Source: Candidatus Poribacteria bacterium
GTDB lineage: Bacteria > Poribacteria > WGA-4E > WGA-3G
Reading direction: 5' to 3'
NCBI GenBank assembly: GCA_022827225.1
Contig: JAJDTJ010000099.1
Location: forward strand, 1 to 39,963
DNA: 39,963 nucleotides
The position numbers were made by a program, and so were the translations under genes. The notes beneath the pieces were generated by a model that saw only the letters and a list, made by a program, of their open reading frames with translations, had not been told where the DNA came from and made no database searches. Below are positions 15,211 through 24,722 of the stretch, in pieces. The stretch's first letter is position 1. Every line of letters begins with the position of its first letter.

Positions 15211-17274
15211 TTAATGTAACAACCCTAGAAATGCCTCAACATCTGTTGTTGGTGCTTGGCAGGCGTAATTTTCGCAGATGTAGGCTGTCGCGGTATTGTC
15301 AACTTGGGTTTTGCCGGCGAGAAGGGGTAACGTCTGTTCATCTGCGGACTCGCTTGAGGCTACGATTTTGTTGGGTTGATAGATACCGTGCAACGCTGTT
15401 AACATCGCTTCTGTCTTTGGATCCCCTTTTTTACCGACGATAGCGATTTCCTTGGGCGTGGACAGCAGAAACGCTAATTCACAGAGCAGTTGCCCGGACC
15501 CTGAAGGCATCCGTTCCATCTGATGGAAGTAGAGCTTCAAGGTTTCAACGGCTTTGTTGTGGAATTCAGGGCTGTCGAGGTGCTTGGCGAGTCGTAAGAG
15601 ACCATGGATCGCCATAGAGGCACCGGAAGGTGTGGCACCGTCGTAGGCGGATTTGGATTGGACGATCAGCGTTTCGTGCGCTTTGCCGGTGAAGAAGAAT
15701 CCGTCACCTGCGTCGTCTCCGAACTGGTCAATCATGATGTTTGCGAGGCGTTCTGCTTCGGTGAGCCATCGCGGTTCAAAGCAGGCTTCGTAGAGTGCGA
15801 TGAGTCCGGCGATGAAGTAGGAATAATCCTCAAGATAGGCGTTGAGATGGCTTTTGCCTGCACGATAGGTACGTAAAAGGAGACCGTTGTCTTGCGATAG
15901 CGTTGTCAAGACGAATTCGGCGGATTTTTCGCACGCCTCAAGGTATTCGGGCTTCCCAGTTAATTGGTATCCCATCGCCATGCCTCGGATCATGATGCCG
16001 TTCCAACTGGTCAGGATTTTGTCGTCAAGTCCGGGTTTAATCCGTTTCTCTCTCTCTTCAAAGAGTTTCTGTCTCGCGTCTGCGAGGAGTGCTTCCAGTT
16101 CTCCGAGATCCATTTGCAGTTTTCGGGCAAAGATGTCGGGCGGTGCTTGTACGTGAAGGATATTTTCGCCTTCAAAATTGCCGTGTAGCGTGATGTCGTA
16201 GTACTCACAGAAGATTTCAGCGTTTTCTTCGCCGATGATGTCTTCGACATCGTTGGGTTCCCAGACGAAGAATTTGCCTTCTACACCTTCGCTGTCTGCA
16301 TCTTGTGTGGAGTAGAAACCTCCGTTTTCTGCGTCGTACATCTCTCGGAGCACGTAGTCGAGCGTCTCGGTGGCTATGTGGCGATAGAACGGTTTTTGGG
16401 TGGCTTGGTATGCCTCGAAATAGGCGACGACGAGTTGGGCATTGTCGTAAAGCATTTTCTCAAAGTGTGGGACGAGCCAGTGTGCATCGGTGGAGTATCG
16501 GTGGAAGCCGCCGCCGAGTTGGTCGTACATACCGCCGCGCGCCATTTTTTCCAAGGTGAGTTCGACCATCTCTAAAGCGTTGGCGTTGCCGCTGTGGTGC
16601 CAGTAGCGTAGTAGGAAAGGGAGTCCCATGCTGGGTGGGAATTTGGGTGCGGTACCGAATCCGCCGTATTGCGAATCGAATTGCGAGCGGTAGTGTTGGA
16701 ATGCGTTTGTCATGAGTTCTTCTGTGAGTTCGTGTTCGTGTGGATCGACGACGTTGCTTATCCGATTGAGCTGTGCCGTGAATTGGTCAGCCTGTTCTAA
16801 AACTTGTGCCTTTTTGTCGTTGAATGCTTCTATTACGGCTTCCATCACCTTTGGGAATCCGGGTCTTCCGTATCGGTCGGTGGGTGGATAATAGGTGCCG
16901 CCGTAGAAGGGTTTAAGGTCGGGTGTGAGGAAAACGGTCATGGGCCATCCGCCTTGACGGGTCATCATTTGGACGGCGTTCATGTAGATTTCATCTAAAT
17001 CGGGACGTTCTTCTCTGTCAACTTTGATGTTGATGAAAAGTTGGTTCATGATCGCTGCGATGTCTTCGTTTTCAAAGGATTCACGTTCCATGACGTGGCA
17101 CCAGTGGCATGCGGAGTAGCCGATACTGAGGAGGATAGGTTTCTGCTCTTGTTTGGCACGTGTTAATGCTTCTTCACCCCACGGATACCAGTCAACGGGG
17201 TTATGTGCGTGTTGGAGTAGATATGGACTTGTTTCGTGGATGAGGCGGTTGGTGTGCTTCGGTGTATCGTGCAT
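15211..17274 (-). CDS. thioredoxin-domain protein of the DUF255/YyaL (SSP411) family
   Basis: A 687-residue protein of a widely conserved family. Residues 1-165 form a thioredoxin-like domain with the hallmark [10 protein letters not shown], a CHWC redox motif (Cys56, Cys59) and [14 protein letters not shown]. The rest is an alpha/alpha-toroid similar to glycoside hydrolase or epimerase folds, with [22 protein letters not shown] and [13 protein letters not shown]. Length fits the family. The biochemical role is not established; nucleotide-sugar or redox functions have been suggested. GGAGAAAC precedes the ATG. A tRNA-Glu gene lies just upstream on the same strand. Confidence 0.92.
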   Translation of the reverse strand: MHDTPKHTNRLIHETSPYLLQHAHNPVDWYPWGEEALTRAKQEQKPILLSIGYSACHWCHVMERESFENEDIAAIMNQLFINIKVDREERPDLDEIYMNAVQMMTRQGGWPMTVFLTPDLKPFYGGTYYPPTDRYGRPGFPKVMEAVIEAFNDKKAQVLEQADQFTAQLNRISNVVDPHEHELTEELMTNAFQHYRSQFDSQYGGFGTAPKFPPSMGLPFLLRYWHHSGNANALEMVELTLEKMARGGMYDQLGGGFHRYSTDAHWLVPHFEKMLYDNAQLVVAYFEAYQATQKPFYRHIATETLDYVLREMYDAENGGFYSTQDADSEGVEGKFFVWEPNDVEDIIGEENAEIFCEYYDITLHGNFEGENILHVQAPPDIFARKLQMDLGELEALLADARQKLFEEREKRIKPGLDDKILTSWNGIMIRGMAMGYQLTGKPEYLEACEKSAEFVLTTLSQDNGLLLRTYRAGKSHLNAYLEDYSYFIAGLIALYEACFEPRWLTEAERLANIMIDQFGDDAGDGFFFTGKAHETLIVQSKSAYDGATPSGASMAIHGLLRLAKHLDSPEFHNKAVETLKLYFHQMERMPSGSGQLLCELAFLLSTPKEIAIVGKKGDPKTEAMLTALHGIYQPNKIVASSESADEQTLPLLAGKTQVDNTATAYICENYACQAPTTDVEAFLGLLH

Positions 17275-17333
17275 TTTTGTTTCTCCAATGTGTCGGATTT
17301 TAACGCAGAAGGCATTTGGGGACGCAAGACAAC

Positions 17334-17358
17334 GGGCGGGACTACATTAATCCCGCCC
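17334..17358. terminator. strong inverted repeat downstream of tRNA-Glu
   Basis: GGGCGGGA (17334-17341) pairs perfectly with TCCCGCCC (17351-17358) around a 9-base loop, 14 bp beyond the 3' end of the leftward tRNA-Glu. It may end or process the tRNA transcript. No T-tract follows. Confidence 0.45.
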
Positions 17359-17372
17359 TATGGGTGAGAAGA

Positions 17373-17444
17373 TACCGCTACGGGGATTCGAACCCCGGTT
17401 TGATGGCTGAGAACCATCCGTCCTAACCCCTAGACGATAGCGGC
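17373..17444 (-). tRNA. tRNA-Glu (anticodon CTC)
   Basis: The reverse strand folds as a complete cloverleaf: acceptor GCCGCTA/TAGCGGT, anticodon stem GATGG/CCATC with loop TTCTCAG (anticodon CTC, reads GAG), and T-arm CGGGG-TTCGAAT-CCCCG. The first acceptor pair would be G-T, which is slightly unusual. The CCA end is not encoded. Confidence 0.93.
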
Positions 17445-17494
17445 TTATTATTATGGTCGGAATTACGTATTCGTGCTGGACTGCTGCCTAATGT

Positions 17495-17932
17495 TCACGA
17501 ATGGCTGTCAGAAATCATTATTTTTCCGGCGTGTTCAACCATCTCGCTTAACACGTCAAGATTAACATCTGCAAGGTGGCGGAAAGTGATGCTACTTTTT
17601 CCAGTTTTGACTTTTCCGAGTCGGGGTCCGTAACGTTCAGTCAGATATTGTCCGTCATCGACTGCGTTAACATAGACACTGAAGTAATTTTTCTGTCGTG
17701 TCAACCCAATGATGAACCATTCAACTTGCGTTTTATCGGAACGTAGATAGGTATAATTACCGTAACCGATGATTCGTTGTTCACTACCGCCCCAAAAAAT
17801 GCCCTCCCACATACAGCAGTCCTGGCGAGGCAGTGCTTTTTTGATTCGTGTATGAATCTCGTTTAAAACCTCTTGGATGTCTGGTTCTTGGCTCGCGATG
17901 TAATCATCGGGTGAGGAATCTACCGGTTTCAC
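17495..17932 (-). CDS. DUF1801 (YdhG-like) domain protein
   Basis: A 145-residue protein of the DUF1801 family, structurally related to frataxin/YdhG-like folds and of unknown function. Family features are IASQEPDIQEVLNEIHTRIK near the start, WEGIFWGG, the FIIGLTRQKNYFSVYV strand pair and GKSSITFRHLADVNLDVL at the end. I choose GTG 17932 (reading VKPVDSSPDDYI) because AGAGAGG precedes it by 6 bp; a GTG at 17956 is also in frame. The gene lies between tRNA-Gln and tRNA-Glu, all on the same strand, so it is probably read from a tRNA promoter. Confidence 0.82.
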   Translation of the reverse strand: MKPVDSSPDDYIASQEPDIQEVLNEIHTRIKKALPRQDCCMWEGIFWGGSEQRIIGYGNYTYLRSDKTQVEWFIIGLTRQKNYFSVYVNAVDDGQYLTERYGPRLGKVKTGKSSITFRHLADVNLDVLSEMVEHAGKIMISDSHS

Positions 17933-17963
17933 TTTTCGCCTCTCTGTTAGCAACACAAGATGA

Positions 17964-18034
17964 CTGCCCGGGAAGGACTCGAACCTTCACCACATGGTCC
18001 AGAGCCATGCGTCCTACCATTAGACGACCGGGCA
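17964..18034 (-). tRNA. tRNA-Gln (anticodon CTG)
   Basis: The reverse strand has acceptor TGCCCGG/CCGGGCA with discriminator G, D-arm with TAATGGTA, anticodon stem CATGG/CCATG with loop CTCTGGA (anticodon CTG, reads CAG) and T-arm GAAGG-TTCGAGT-CCTTC. A U1-A72 pair is typical of bacterial tRNA-Gln. CCA is not encoded. Confidence 0.94.
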
Positions 18035-18153
18035 TTGACCCACTTTTGCGGCGTGCTATGTTTAAGTATACCTTAAGAAATCGCGTTTGTCAATTTTTTC
18101 GTGAATAGCAGATATGTAAATATTTGGTCAATTGTTGTCTGAATGCAGGTCGC

Positions 18154-19638
18154 TTATTGCATCGGCAGGACCGAGACCGAGACATTTGAGAATGTGTAGA
18201 AGATGTTCAGGAACCCGATGAAAATTGTTGGGATTACAAATACGCTTAACAAGGCGAATGTGCCGGTAGAGAAAGCGACGCGATCGGTTTCCTCATCTGC
18301 ATCTTCAAAATACATTGCTTTAAAGATACGGGCATAATAGTAGAGGGAGACCACGCTGTTTAGTAAACCGACAAATGCAAGCCAGTAATACCCCTGTTCG
18401 AGGACTGCTGTGAAAAGTAACCATTTCCCGAAGAACCCGGCAAATGGTGGGATGCCAGTGAGGGAAGCGAGGAAGATGACCATGGCGATGGCGATCAATG
18501 GTGCGCGTGAACCGAGTCCGCGATATCCCTCAATTGTTTCACTTCCCATCTCATTTGCAACGAGGACAACGACGTAGAATGCCCCTAAATTCATAAAGAG
18601 GTAGACGATGAGGTAGAAAAGGATCGCCTCGATACCTTCGGAGGTGAGTAACACACCTCCCATCAAAAGGTACCCGCCGTGTGCGATGCTTGAGTATGCT
18701 AATAGGCGTTTCACGTTCTGTTGTGGGAGTGCTGCGAGGTTCCCGACGGTCATCGTTAAGGCGGAGACGATTGCTAACATGAGGGGCCAGTCAACGGCTT
18801 CCATCAGTCCAGTAGCACCAAACCCGGTATAGAAAAACCTGATGAACAGTGCGAATCCTGCAGACTTTGAGGCGACGGATAAGAAGGCAGTTATCGGGAT
18901 AGGTGCGCCTTCGTAAACGTCAGGGGACCACATGTGAAACGGCACGGAGGCTATTTTGTAACCTACGCCAGCAAGGACGAAGGTGATTGCAATCAGTACG
19001 GCGAGGGGTGCTACCGCTCCTGAGGCGAGATGTTCGGTGAGTTGTCCGCCGATTTGTGTCAGATCGCCTGTGCCAGCCATTCCGAAGAGGAGCGAGAGTC
19101 CGAAAAGCATTGTTCCGGATGCGACTGCGCCATACGTGATGTATTTGAAGGCGGCTTCACTTGAGCGCGGGCTATGCGTCAAGAACCCGGCGAGAATATA
19201 GGAGGTAAGGCTTACTGTCTCCAACGCGATAAATATCATCAACAGATTCGTTGCGGATGCCATGAGAAACATGCCGAGGGTAATGGCTAACAAAAGTGCG
19301 TAGTATTCGCCCTTCAGCCGCTCGTCAAGTTCCTCAGAACGGAGTGAAAAAAGGATCGTTGCGGCAGTTGCAAACAGGAGTAGAATCTTGAAAAAGGTGG
19401 AAAATTCATCAAGTCGGATCATTCCTTCAAAAAGAGAAACAGGATTTCTGAAGGAAAAGTGTATGATAAGGACGGCAGCACATACACATCCGAGCCCGAC
19501 AAGAGAAAGGTAGGCGACTGCGACACTCTCGTCATCCTTTACAATAAGATCAAGAATGATAACAGCAGCGGCAAAGATTACGAGTAAGATTTCTGGGCTG
19601 AAATGTAGGAGGCTGTCAATATTACTTAAAGGTTGCAT
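18154..19638 (-). CDS. nuoN: NADH-quinone oxidoreductase subunit N
   Basis: A 494-residue antiporter-like membrane subunit of complex I with about 14 transmembrane helices. Recognisable stretches include FIALETVSLTSYILAG (the conserved Glu helix), YKIASVPFHMWSPDVYEGAP and KRLLAYSSIAHGGYLLMG, which hold the key lysine and the broken-helix motifs. It is the last gene of the nuo operon, following nuoM closely. I place the start at ATG 19638; an in-frame GTG at 19647 sits too near the AGGAGG. It should take part in proton translocation in the cytoplasmic membrane. Confidence 0.95.
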   Translation of the reverse strand: MQPLSNIDSLLHFSPEILLVIFAAAVIILDLIVKDDESVAVAYLSLVGLGCVCAAVLIIHFSFRNPVSLFEGMIRLDEFSTFFKILLLFATAATILFSLRSEELDERLKGEYYALLLAITLGMFLMASATNLLMIFIALETVSLTSYILAGFLTHSPRSSEAAFKYITYGAVASGTMLFGLSLLFGMAGTGDLTQIGGQLTEHLASGAVAPLAVLIAITFVLAGVGYKIASVPFHMWSPDVYEGAPIPITAFLSVASKSAGFALFIRFFYTGFGATGLMEAVDWPLMLAIVSALTMTVGNLAALPQQNVKRLLAYSSIAHGGYLLMGGVLLTSEGIEAILFYLIVYLFMNLGAFYVVVLVANEMGSETIEGYRGLGSRAPLIAIAMVIFLASLTGIPPFAGFFGKWLLFTAVLEQGYYWLAFVGLLNSVVSLYYYARIFKAMYFEDADEETDRVAFSTGTFALLSVFVIPTIFIGFLNIFYTFSNVSVSVLPMQ

Positions 19639-19654
19639 ACTTTCCACAAACCTC

Positions 19655-21181
19655 CTATATCGCCTGTAGGACGTTTACGAGATTGGTAACCGATTCTCTG
19701 AACATATCAATAGCGAGGTTGGGCCAAACACCGAGTAGGATCGTTAAAATCGCAAGTGGTACCAAAGTCAGGATTTCGCGTCCGTTGATTTCTGGGAGGT
19801 CTTCATATTTCGGATTGAGATTTCCTAAGAAGACCCTCTGAAGTGTCCAGAGGAAGTACGCGGCACCGACGACAATACCGATTGTGGACAAAATGGTCAA
19901 CCACTTGAATTCGCTGTAGGCACCGAGTAAGGAGAGTGCCTCGCCGACGAATCCGCTTAAGCCGGGTAGCCCTAAAGAAGCCATGAACGCGAGCGTTGTA
20001 ATACCGGTGTAGACAGGCATTCTGGTTCCGAGTCCGCCAAATCCATTAATTTCACGGTGGTGTGCCCTATCGTAGAGTACACCGACGAGTAGGAAGAGCA
20101 TTGCGCTGATGACACCGTGGTTAAACATCTGGAGGATTGCGCCTGTGATGCCAGTATCGTTTCGCGCAGCAAGTCCCAAGATAACAAACCCCATGTGTCC
20201 GATACTGGAGTAGGCGACTAGTTTCTTAAAGTCGGTTTGTGCGAGTGCGCAGAAGGAGCCGTAGACGATATTGATAAATCCAAGAAGTGCGAGGCTGTTG
20301 CCCCAGAAACCGATCCCGTTGGTAAAATGGTCCAAACCGAGTGGAAACATCGCCATATTCACTCGAACCAATCCATAAGTTCCCATTTTTAGGAGGATAC
20401 CTGCGAGGATAACACTGATGGCAGTCGGTGCTTCGACGTGTGCATCGGGGAGCCAGGTGTGGAATGGGAAGATCGGTACTTTAACAGCGAACCCGATAAA
20501 GAAACCGAGGAACACCCAGATTTGGAAGTCTAGATTGGCGAGGGCATGTCCTTCAGTGGAGGCTAAAGCGATGAGTGTTGGAATGTCAAATGTTCGCAAG
20601 CCTTCAGCCACCCCATTAACGATATTGCTATTGAGATAGACGGCTATCATTGCGACGAGCATGAGTACGCTACCGAAGAGGGTATATAGGAAGAACTTAA
20701 TCGCGGCGTATTCGCGGCGGGGTCCACCCCAGATCCCGATTAGGAAATACATCGGTAGTAAAGTCAGTTCAAAGAAAACGTAGAACAGAAATAGGTCTAA
20801 TGCGGCGAAGAAACCGAGCATCCCTGTTTCAAGCAGGAGGAACAGTGCCATATACGCCTTGATACCTTTTTCGATGTTGCGCCAGGATGCGATAACGCAG
20901 ATCGGGCCTAAGAGTGCCGTAAGGAGCAGTAGTGTGACGCTGAGCCCGTCGATGCCGATGTGATACTGGATATTGAATGCATCAATCCAAGGGACATTAA
21001 CGACGTACTGCGTGCCAGCGGTTGATCGGTCGTAGGAAATGAATAAGACGACTGCAAGTGCGAGTGGAATGAGCGTAAAAATGAGCGTAACGCGTTTAAT
21101 CAGTTCCTCCGACTCACGCGGCAGCAGTAAAACAGCAATCATCCCGAGCAGTGGGATAAAAATCATTAGCGACAATAACAT
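19655..21181 (-). CDS. nuoM: NADH-quinone oxidoreductase subunit M
   Basis: A 508-residue antiporter-like complex I subunit with about 14 membrane helices. FFELTLLPMYFLIGIWGG carries the conserved glutamate, FAVKVPIFPFHTWLPDAHVEAP the central lysine and helix break, and KKLVAYSSIGHMGFV the third lysine region. Length fits the family. GGAGG lies 11 bp before the ATG. It lies 16 bp upstream of nuoN and 36 bp downstream of nuoL, consistent with one transcript. Confidence 0.96.
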   Translation of the reverse strand: MLLSLMIFIPLLGMIAVLLLPRESEELIKRVTLIFTLIPLALAVVLFISYDRSTAGTQYVVNVPWIDAFNIQYHIGIDGLSVTLLLLTALLGPICVIASWRNIEKGIKAYMALFLLLETGMLGFFAALDLFLFYVFFELTLLPMYFLIGIWGGPRREYAAIKFFLYTLFGSVLMLVAMIAVYLNSNIVNGVAEGLRTFDIPTLIALASTEGHALANLDFQIWVFLGFFIGFAVKVPIFPFHTWLPDAHVEAPTAISVILAGILLKMGTYGLVRVNMAMFPLGLDHFTNGIGFWGNSLALLGFINIVYGSFCALAQTDFKKLVAYSSIGHMGFVILGLAARNDTGITGAILQMFNHGVISAMLFLLVGVLYDRAHHREINGFGGLGTRMPVYTGITTLAFMASLGLPGLSGFVGEALSLLGAYSEFKWLTILSTIGIVVGAAYFLWTLQRVFLGNLNPKYEDLPEINGREILTLVPLAILTILLGVWPNLAIDMFRESVTNLVNVLQAI

Positions 21182-21217
21182 CTCGTGGGAATCCTCCTTG
21201 TCCCATCAAAAGGGCAG

Positions 21218-23425
21218 CTACAACGCCCGGAAAATTAAGATTAGCAACACAATCCCTGCCAGTACGACGAAAAGGTAAGTCTGGATTGCACCGGTCTGAA
21301 TACGTCGAATTCTTCCACCGACTACCCACGTGACTTGTGCGACGCGGTTGACGAGCCCATCAACGACGCGGTTATCGAAAAATCCGACGAAAGCGGCGAG
21401 GATATCTCGCGTTACAACCCCGACACCGTTGACGATGCCATCCACAACGCTCCCATCGAATTGTGCAAAGAGCCTTGCTTTCCAGACCGTCAACGCGACC
21501 AGTACACCGTCGTAAAACTCGTCAAAATAGTATTTGTGCCAGAACAGGTTGTAGACGGGGCGGAACGTCGTTGCGACGGACTCGGCAGACAAAGTTCGCC
21601 TCTGGTAGAACAGCCATGACAGGAATATACCTAACCCTGCGACACAGATAGATAGGATCATCGCAATAGTATGTGCCGGACCGTGTCCGTGATGTCCGTC
21701 ATCTGCGTGTGCGTCTTGTGTGCCGTGTCCAGCGTCTTCTTCGGCTGCCACTGCTTCGGAGACACCGAAGATCGAAAGTGCAAAGCCTGTTCCACCTGTT
21801 TTGGTGTCTGGTGCGACCTGTGCATGCGTCGGTGCATGCAGATGTGGTTGTGGTGGTGGTTTTACATAGTCTTTGTTGAACCAGAGTGTATTCACGACAG
21901 GAAAACTCAGTATTGCCAAGACGATGAGCGGCACTGTCATTGATAGCGGGGATTCGTGTGCCATGTCGTGCATTTCTTGGTTGCGGGGTTCACCGAAAAA
22001 GGTCATAAAGATCAGTCGGAACATATAGAACGCTGTAATTCCGGCAGCAAGGAGTGCTATTACGAACAGGATGTAGTGGTGTGCGGAGTTCCATTCCATA
22101 GCCCGTCCAAGCACACCGGCTAAAATTTTATCTTTACTCCAGAACCCGGAGAAGATAAACGGCACCCCGGAGATAGACAGCGTTGCGATAAGCATGGTGA
22201 TAAAGGTAATCGGCATTTTGTGGCGGAGTCCGCCCATGTTCCGCATATCTTGGTCAGAGGGTATCTCGGAACCGAGGACGTGTTCTGTCTCAGCATCTTC
22301 GTTGTGTTCGTGTGCGTGTTCATCGTCGTGTCCGTGTGCGTGCATGGCGTGGAAGGCGTGGATGACGCTACCTGAACCGAGGAAGAGCAGTGCCTTGAAA
22401 AAGGCGTGCGTTGTCAGATGAAAGAGTCCGGCGACGTAACTACCGACACCGATTGCGAGCATCATATATCCCAATTGGCTGATGGTGGAGTATGCCAAGA
22501 CGCGTTTGATGTCGAACCGAACGATAGCGATTGTCGCTGCGACGAGTGCCGTAATACCACCCACATAAGCGATGACGAGAGAGGAGGTTTCCGTTAGGAT
22601 TGGGAACATCCGAGCCGTGAGATAGACACCAGCGGCGACCATCGTGGCGGCGTGGATCAGTGCGCTGACGGGTGTGGGACCTTCCATTGCATCGGGGAGC
22701 CAGGTGTGGAGTGGCATCTGTGCGGATTTACCGATGGCACCGCAGAAGATAAGAATCCCCGCGATAGAGAGCCATACCATATCGCCGGTGTTTAAGTTGG
22801 CAGCGAGCGTGAAAATACCATCTGTTTCTCCGTCGTAGAGGGAGAGCGTCTTAAATTTTGCGAAAAGCATCATCATACCGATGAACATGCCGACATCGCC
22901 GACGCGTGTGGTTAGGAACGCTTTTTTACATGCGTTCGCGGCGGAGTCTTTCTCAAACCAGAAACCGATGAGCAGATAGGAGCAGAGTCCGACGAGTTCC
23001 CAACCGATGTAGATGCCGAGTAGGTTGTCCGACACAACCAAGAATAACATTGAAAAGGAGAAGAGCGATAGATAAGCGAAGAACCTTGGGTATCTTGGAT
23101 CCCCGTGCATGTAGCCTATAGAGAAGATATGGACGAGGCTGCTGACGAGTGTGACGACAATCAGCATGATTACGGTGACACTGTCCAAGTAGAAACCCAT
23201 TGAAAAGGTGACATCGCCGAGTGATATCCAATTGAGGGTGTGTGCTTCAGGTTTGGGTACCACTTCTCGTAGGAGCAAGAACGAGCAGGCGAGTGCAATG
23301 AGCATTGCCGCGGTGGAGAGATAGTCCTGTCGCGGGAAACGCCGATTTGCCAAGCCTAAAAGTCCGAAAACCGCAAAGGCAGCAAGCGGGCAAAGTAAGA
23401 TGAGACTTATTAAAGAAACAATCAT
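21218..23425 (-). CDS. nuoL: NADH-quinone oxidoreductase subunit L with His-rich insertions
   Basis: A 735-residue antiporter-like complex I subunit, longer than the usual about 610-650. Standard motifs are GWELVGLCSYLLIGFW, KSAQMPLHTWLPDAMEGPTP and KRVLAYSTISQLGYMMLA, and a C-terminal lateral-helix region follows. The extra length includes two His-rich loops: one with AMHAHGHDDEHAHEHNEDAE (about 22279-22355) and one with HADDGHHGHGPAH (about 21680-21730). I use ATG 23425 because AAGGAAAA lies before it; that site belongs to a 29-bp tandem repeat (23425-23482). A longer frame from TTG 23449 runs into the repeat. Confidence 0.95.
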   Translation of the reverse strand: MIVSLISLILLCPLAAFAVFGLLGLANRRFPRQDYLSTAAMLIALACSFLLLREVVPKPEAHTLNWISLGDVTFSMGFYLDSVTVIMLIVVTLVSSLVHIFSIGYMHGDPRYPRFFAYLSLFSFSMLFLVVSDNLLGIYIGWELVGLCSYLLIGFWFEKDSAANACKKAFLTTRVGDVGMFIGMMMLFAKFKTLSLYDGETDGIFTLAANLNTGDMVWLSIAGILIFCGAIGKSAQMPLHTWLPDAMEGPTPVSALIHAATMVAAGVYLTARMFPILTETSSLVIAYVGGITALVAATIAIVRFDIKRVLAYSTISQLGYMMLAIGVGSYVAGLFHLTTHAFFKALLFLGSGSVIHAFHAMHAHGHDDEHAHEHNEDAETEHVLGSEIPSDQDMRNMGGLRHKMPITFITMLIATLSISGVPFIFSGFWSKDKILAGVLGRAMEWNSAHHYILFVIALLAAGITAFYMFRLIFMTFFGEPRNQEMHDMAHESPLSMTVPLIVLAILSFPVVNTLWFNKDYVKPPPQPHLHAPTHAQVAPDTKTGGTGFALSIFGVSEAVAAEEDAGHGTQDAHADDGHHGHGPAHTIAMILSICVAGLGIFLSWLFYQRRTLSAESVATTFRPVYNLFWHKYYFDEFYDGVLVALTVWKARLFAQFDGSVVDGIVNGVGVVTRDILAAFVGFFDNRVVDGLVNRVAQVTWVVGGRIRRIQTGAIQTYLFVVLAGIVLLILIFRAL

Positions 23426-23482
23426 ATTTTTAATTTTCCTTGCGGTCAATCAGTATTTTTAATTTTCCTTGCGGTTAATCAG
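23425..23482. repeat. 29-bp tandem duplication holding the nuoL ribosome-binding site
   Basis: Two adjacent 29-bp units (23425-23453 and 23454-23482) differ at one base. Each contains AATTTTCCTTGCGGT, whose reverse complement carries AAGGAAAA, the Shine-Dalgarno of nuoL. The unit matches the left end of the larger repeat near 24.52 kb. Confidence 0.75.
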
Positions 23483-23589
23483 GTGGATCCGTTATTTCAG
23501 GCGTTAGTGCAAAGGATCCGTCCTCCATTTCATTACGGACTACAGTTTTTGTGTTATAGCAAAACCCATAATTAATTGGATACCTTATT

Positions 23590-23898
23590 TTAACCTTTCA
23601 GGGTATCCACTTCGTCTGGACGTATGCTGCCGAATTCGCGGTAGATTGCGAGAATAATTGCTAAAAAGACAGCGGCTTCCGCTGCAGCGAGCACGATCCC
23701 AAAAATAGCGATAATCTGTCCATTGATGTCATCCGATGGTGTCACGAAACGCGAGAACGCTGCGAAATTTAGATTACATGAATTAAGAATAAGTTCGATG
23801 CCCATCAAAATACTGATGGCATTTCGACGCGTCAAGACAGCGAAGATACCGAGCGTAAACAGAATCGCACTGATAACGAGATAGTGTTGTAAGGTCAT
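23590..23898 (-). CDS. nuoK: NADH-quinone oxidoreductase subunit K
   Basis: A 102-residue complex I membrane subunit with three transmembrane helices. The conserved glutamate is in SILMGIELILNSCNLNF, and a second acidic position lies in AAAEAAVFLAIILAIYR, as expected for NuoK. No Shine-Dalgarno is visible before ATG 23898; the upstream 84 bp are occupied by repeat-like sequence (GGCTATTGGCTATCGG and the dispersed CTGATGGCTGACAGC repeat). It lies between nuoJ and nuoL, the standard order. Confidence 0.95.
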   Translation of the reverse strand: MTLQHYLVISAILFTLGIFAVLTRRNAISILMGIELILNSCNLNFAAFSRFVTPSDDINGQIIAIFGIVLAAAEAAVFLAIILAIYREFGSIRPDEVDTLKG

Positions 23899-23962
23899 TT
23901 TTTAATGGCTATTGGCTATCGGCTTTTAGTAAAGAGGTTTTCGTTTAACAAAGACTCTTGTG

Positions 23963-23981
23963 ACTGATGGCTGACAGCTAT
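23963..23981. repeat. copy of a short dispersed repeat (nuoJ-nuoK spacer)
   Basis: ACTGATGGCTGACAGCTAT matches, with one mismatch, the reverse complement of 6369-6387 upstream of the nagA-like gene. The repeat is imperfectly symmetric and may form a small hairpin. Confidence 0.55.
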
Positions 23982-23982
23982 C

Positions 23983-24513
23983 TTAGTCCCTTACCTCCTT
24001 TCGAGAAATCAGGGCGGCTCCGATTAAGGCGACTAACAGCAGCACGGAGACGACCTCGAACGGCAGGAGAAATTCTCCAGCGAGAATGAATTCACCGATC
24101 TTTTCAGTGGTCGGTGGAAGTTCTGTCCCGTCGTCAATGAGATTCTTCCATGCGGGCGTATTGGCGATGACAGTCAGAAGTAGCATAAAGAGTGCTAACG
24201 CAACAACGCCACCGAGTAGAAGCTGCCCGCGCTCAATACGGCTTTTAATCTGGCGGGGCATCTCAAAGTGTCCGCTTGTCATCATGACCCCGAATAGGAT
24301 GAGGACGAGGATACCGCCGACATAGACGATGACTTGTGTTGCGGCGAGGAAATCTGCCTGCAAAAAGACATAGAGTCCTGCGACACCGAAAAGCGTTACC
24401 ATAAGCGAAAACGCTGCGTGGACGATGTTGCGCACGGTGACGACAAGGAGCGCCGAGGCGACTGTCATAAGCGCGAATCCATAAAAAATAAAGGTTTTAA
24501 GTGTAAATTCCAT
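23983..24513 (-). CDS. nuoJ: NADH-quinone oxidoreductase subunit J
   Basis: A 176-residue complex I membrane subunit with five predicted helices. Family signatures are NIVHAAFSLMVTLFGVAGLYVFLQADFLAATQVIVYVGGI, shared by NuoJ proteins around their pi-bulge helix, and VLILFGVMMT. AAGGTAAA lies 9-10 bp before the ATG; this site is part of the repeat unit that fills the nuoJ-nuoI gap. It is followed by nuoK. Confidence 0.94.
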   Translation of the reverse strand: MEFTLKTFIFYGFALMTVASALLVVTVRNIVHAAFSLMVTLFGVAGLYVFLQADFLAATQVIVYVGGILVLILFGVMMTSGHFEMPRQIKSRIERGQLLLGGVVALALFMLLLTVIANTPAWKNLIDDGTELPPTTEKIGEFILAGEFLLPFEVVSVLLLVALIGAALISRKEVRD

Positions 24514-24518
24514 GTTTT

Positions 24519-24720
24519 TAATTTACCTTGCGGTTAAGGCACGGTGGTTTGGCTTATAGCGTCCTTCCTTAAATCCGCTTTCCACTTCGTTTCAAGCTAC
24601 GTGTTTAGTGCTAATATCTCTAACTTACCTTGCGGTTAAGGCACGGTGGTTTGGTTTATGACGGTCCTTCCTTAAGCCCGCTTTCCACTTCGTTTCAAGC
24701 TACGTGTTTGGTGCTAATAT
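24519..24720. repeat. tandem pair of about 102-bp repeat units between nuoI and nuoJ
   Basis: Two near-identical units (about 24519-24619 and 24620-24720) each run from CCTTGCGGTTAAGGCACGG to CCGCTTTCCACTTCGTTTCA, AGCTACGTG and end in CTAATAT. They differ at a few bases and one indel. The same ends bound the spacer at 3485-3600, and the left end alone is duplicated before nuoL. The left end supplies the ribosome-binding site of nuoJ. Confidence 0.85.
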
Positions 24721-24722
24721 TT

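Noticed and set aside
15084..15443. Plus-strand frame beside the DUF255 gene
   Set aside because: Most of it is antisense to the conserved 3' part of the DUF255 gene, and it has no recognisable ribosome-binding site or domain.
24519..24720. CRISPR-like array
   Set aside because: There are only two units of about 102 bp, repeated whole, without short repeats and unique spacers, and no cas genes.
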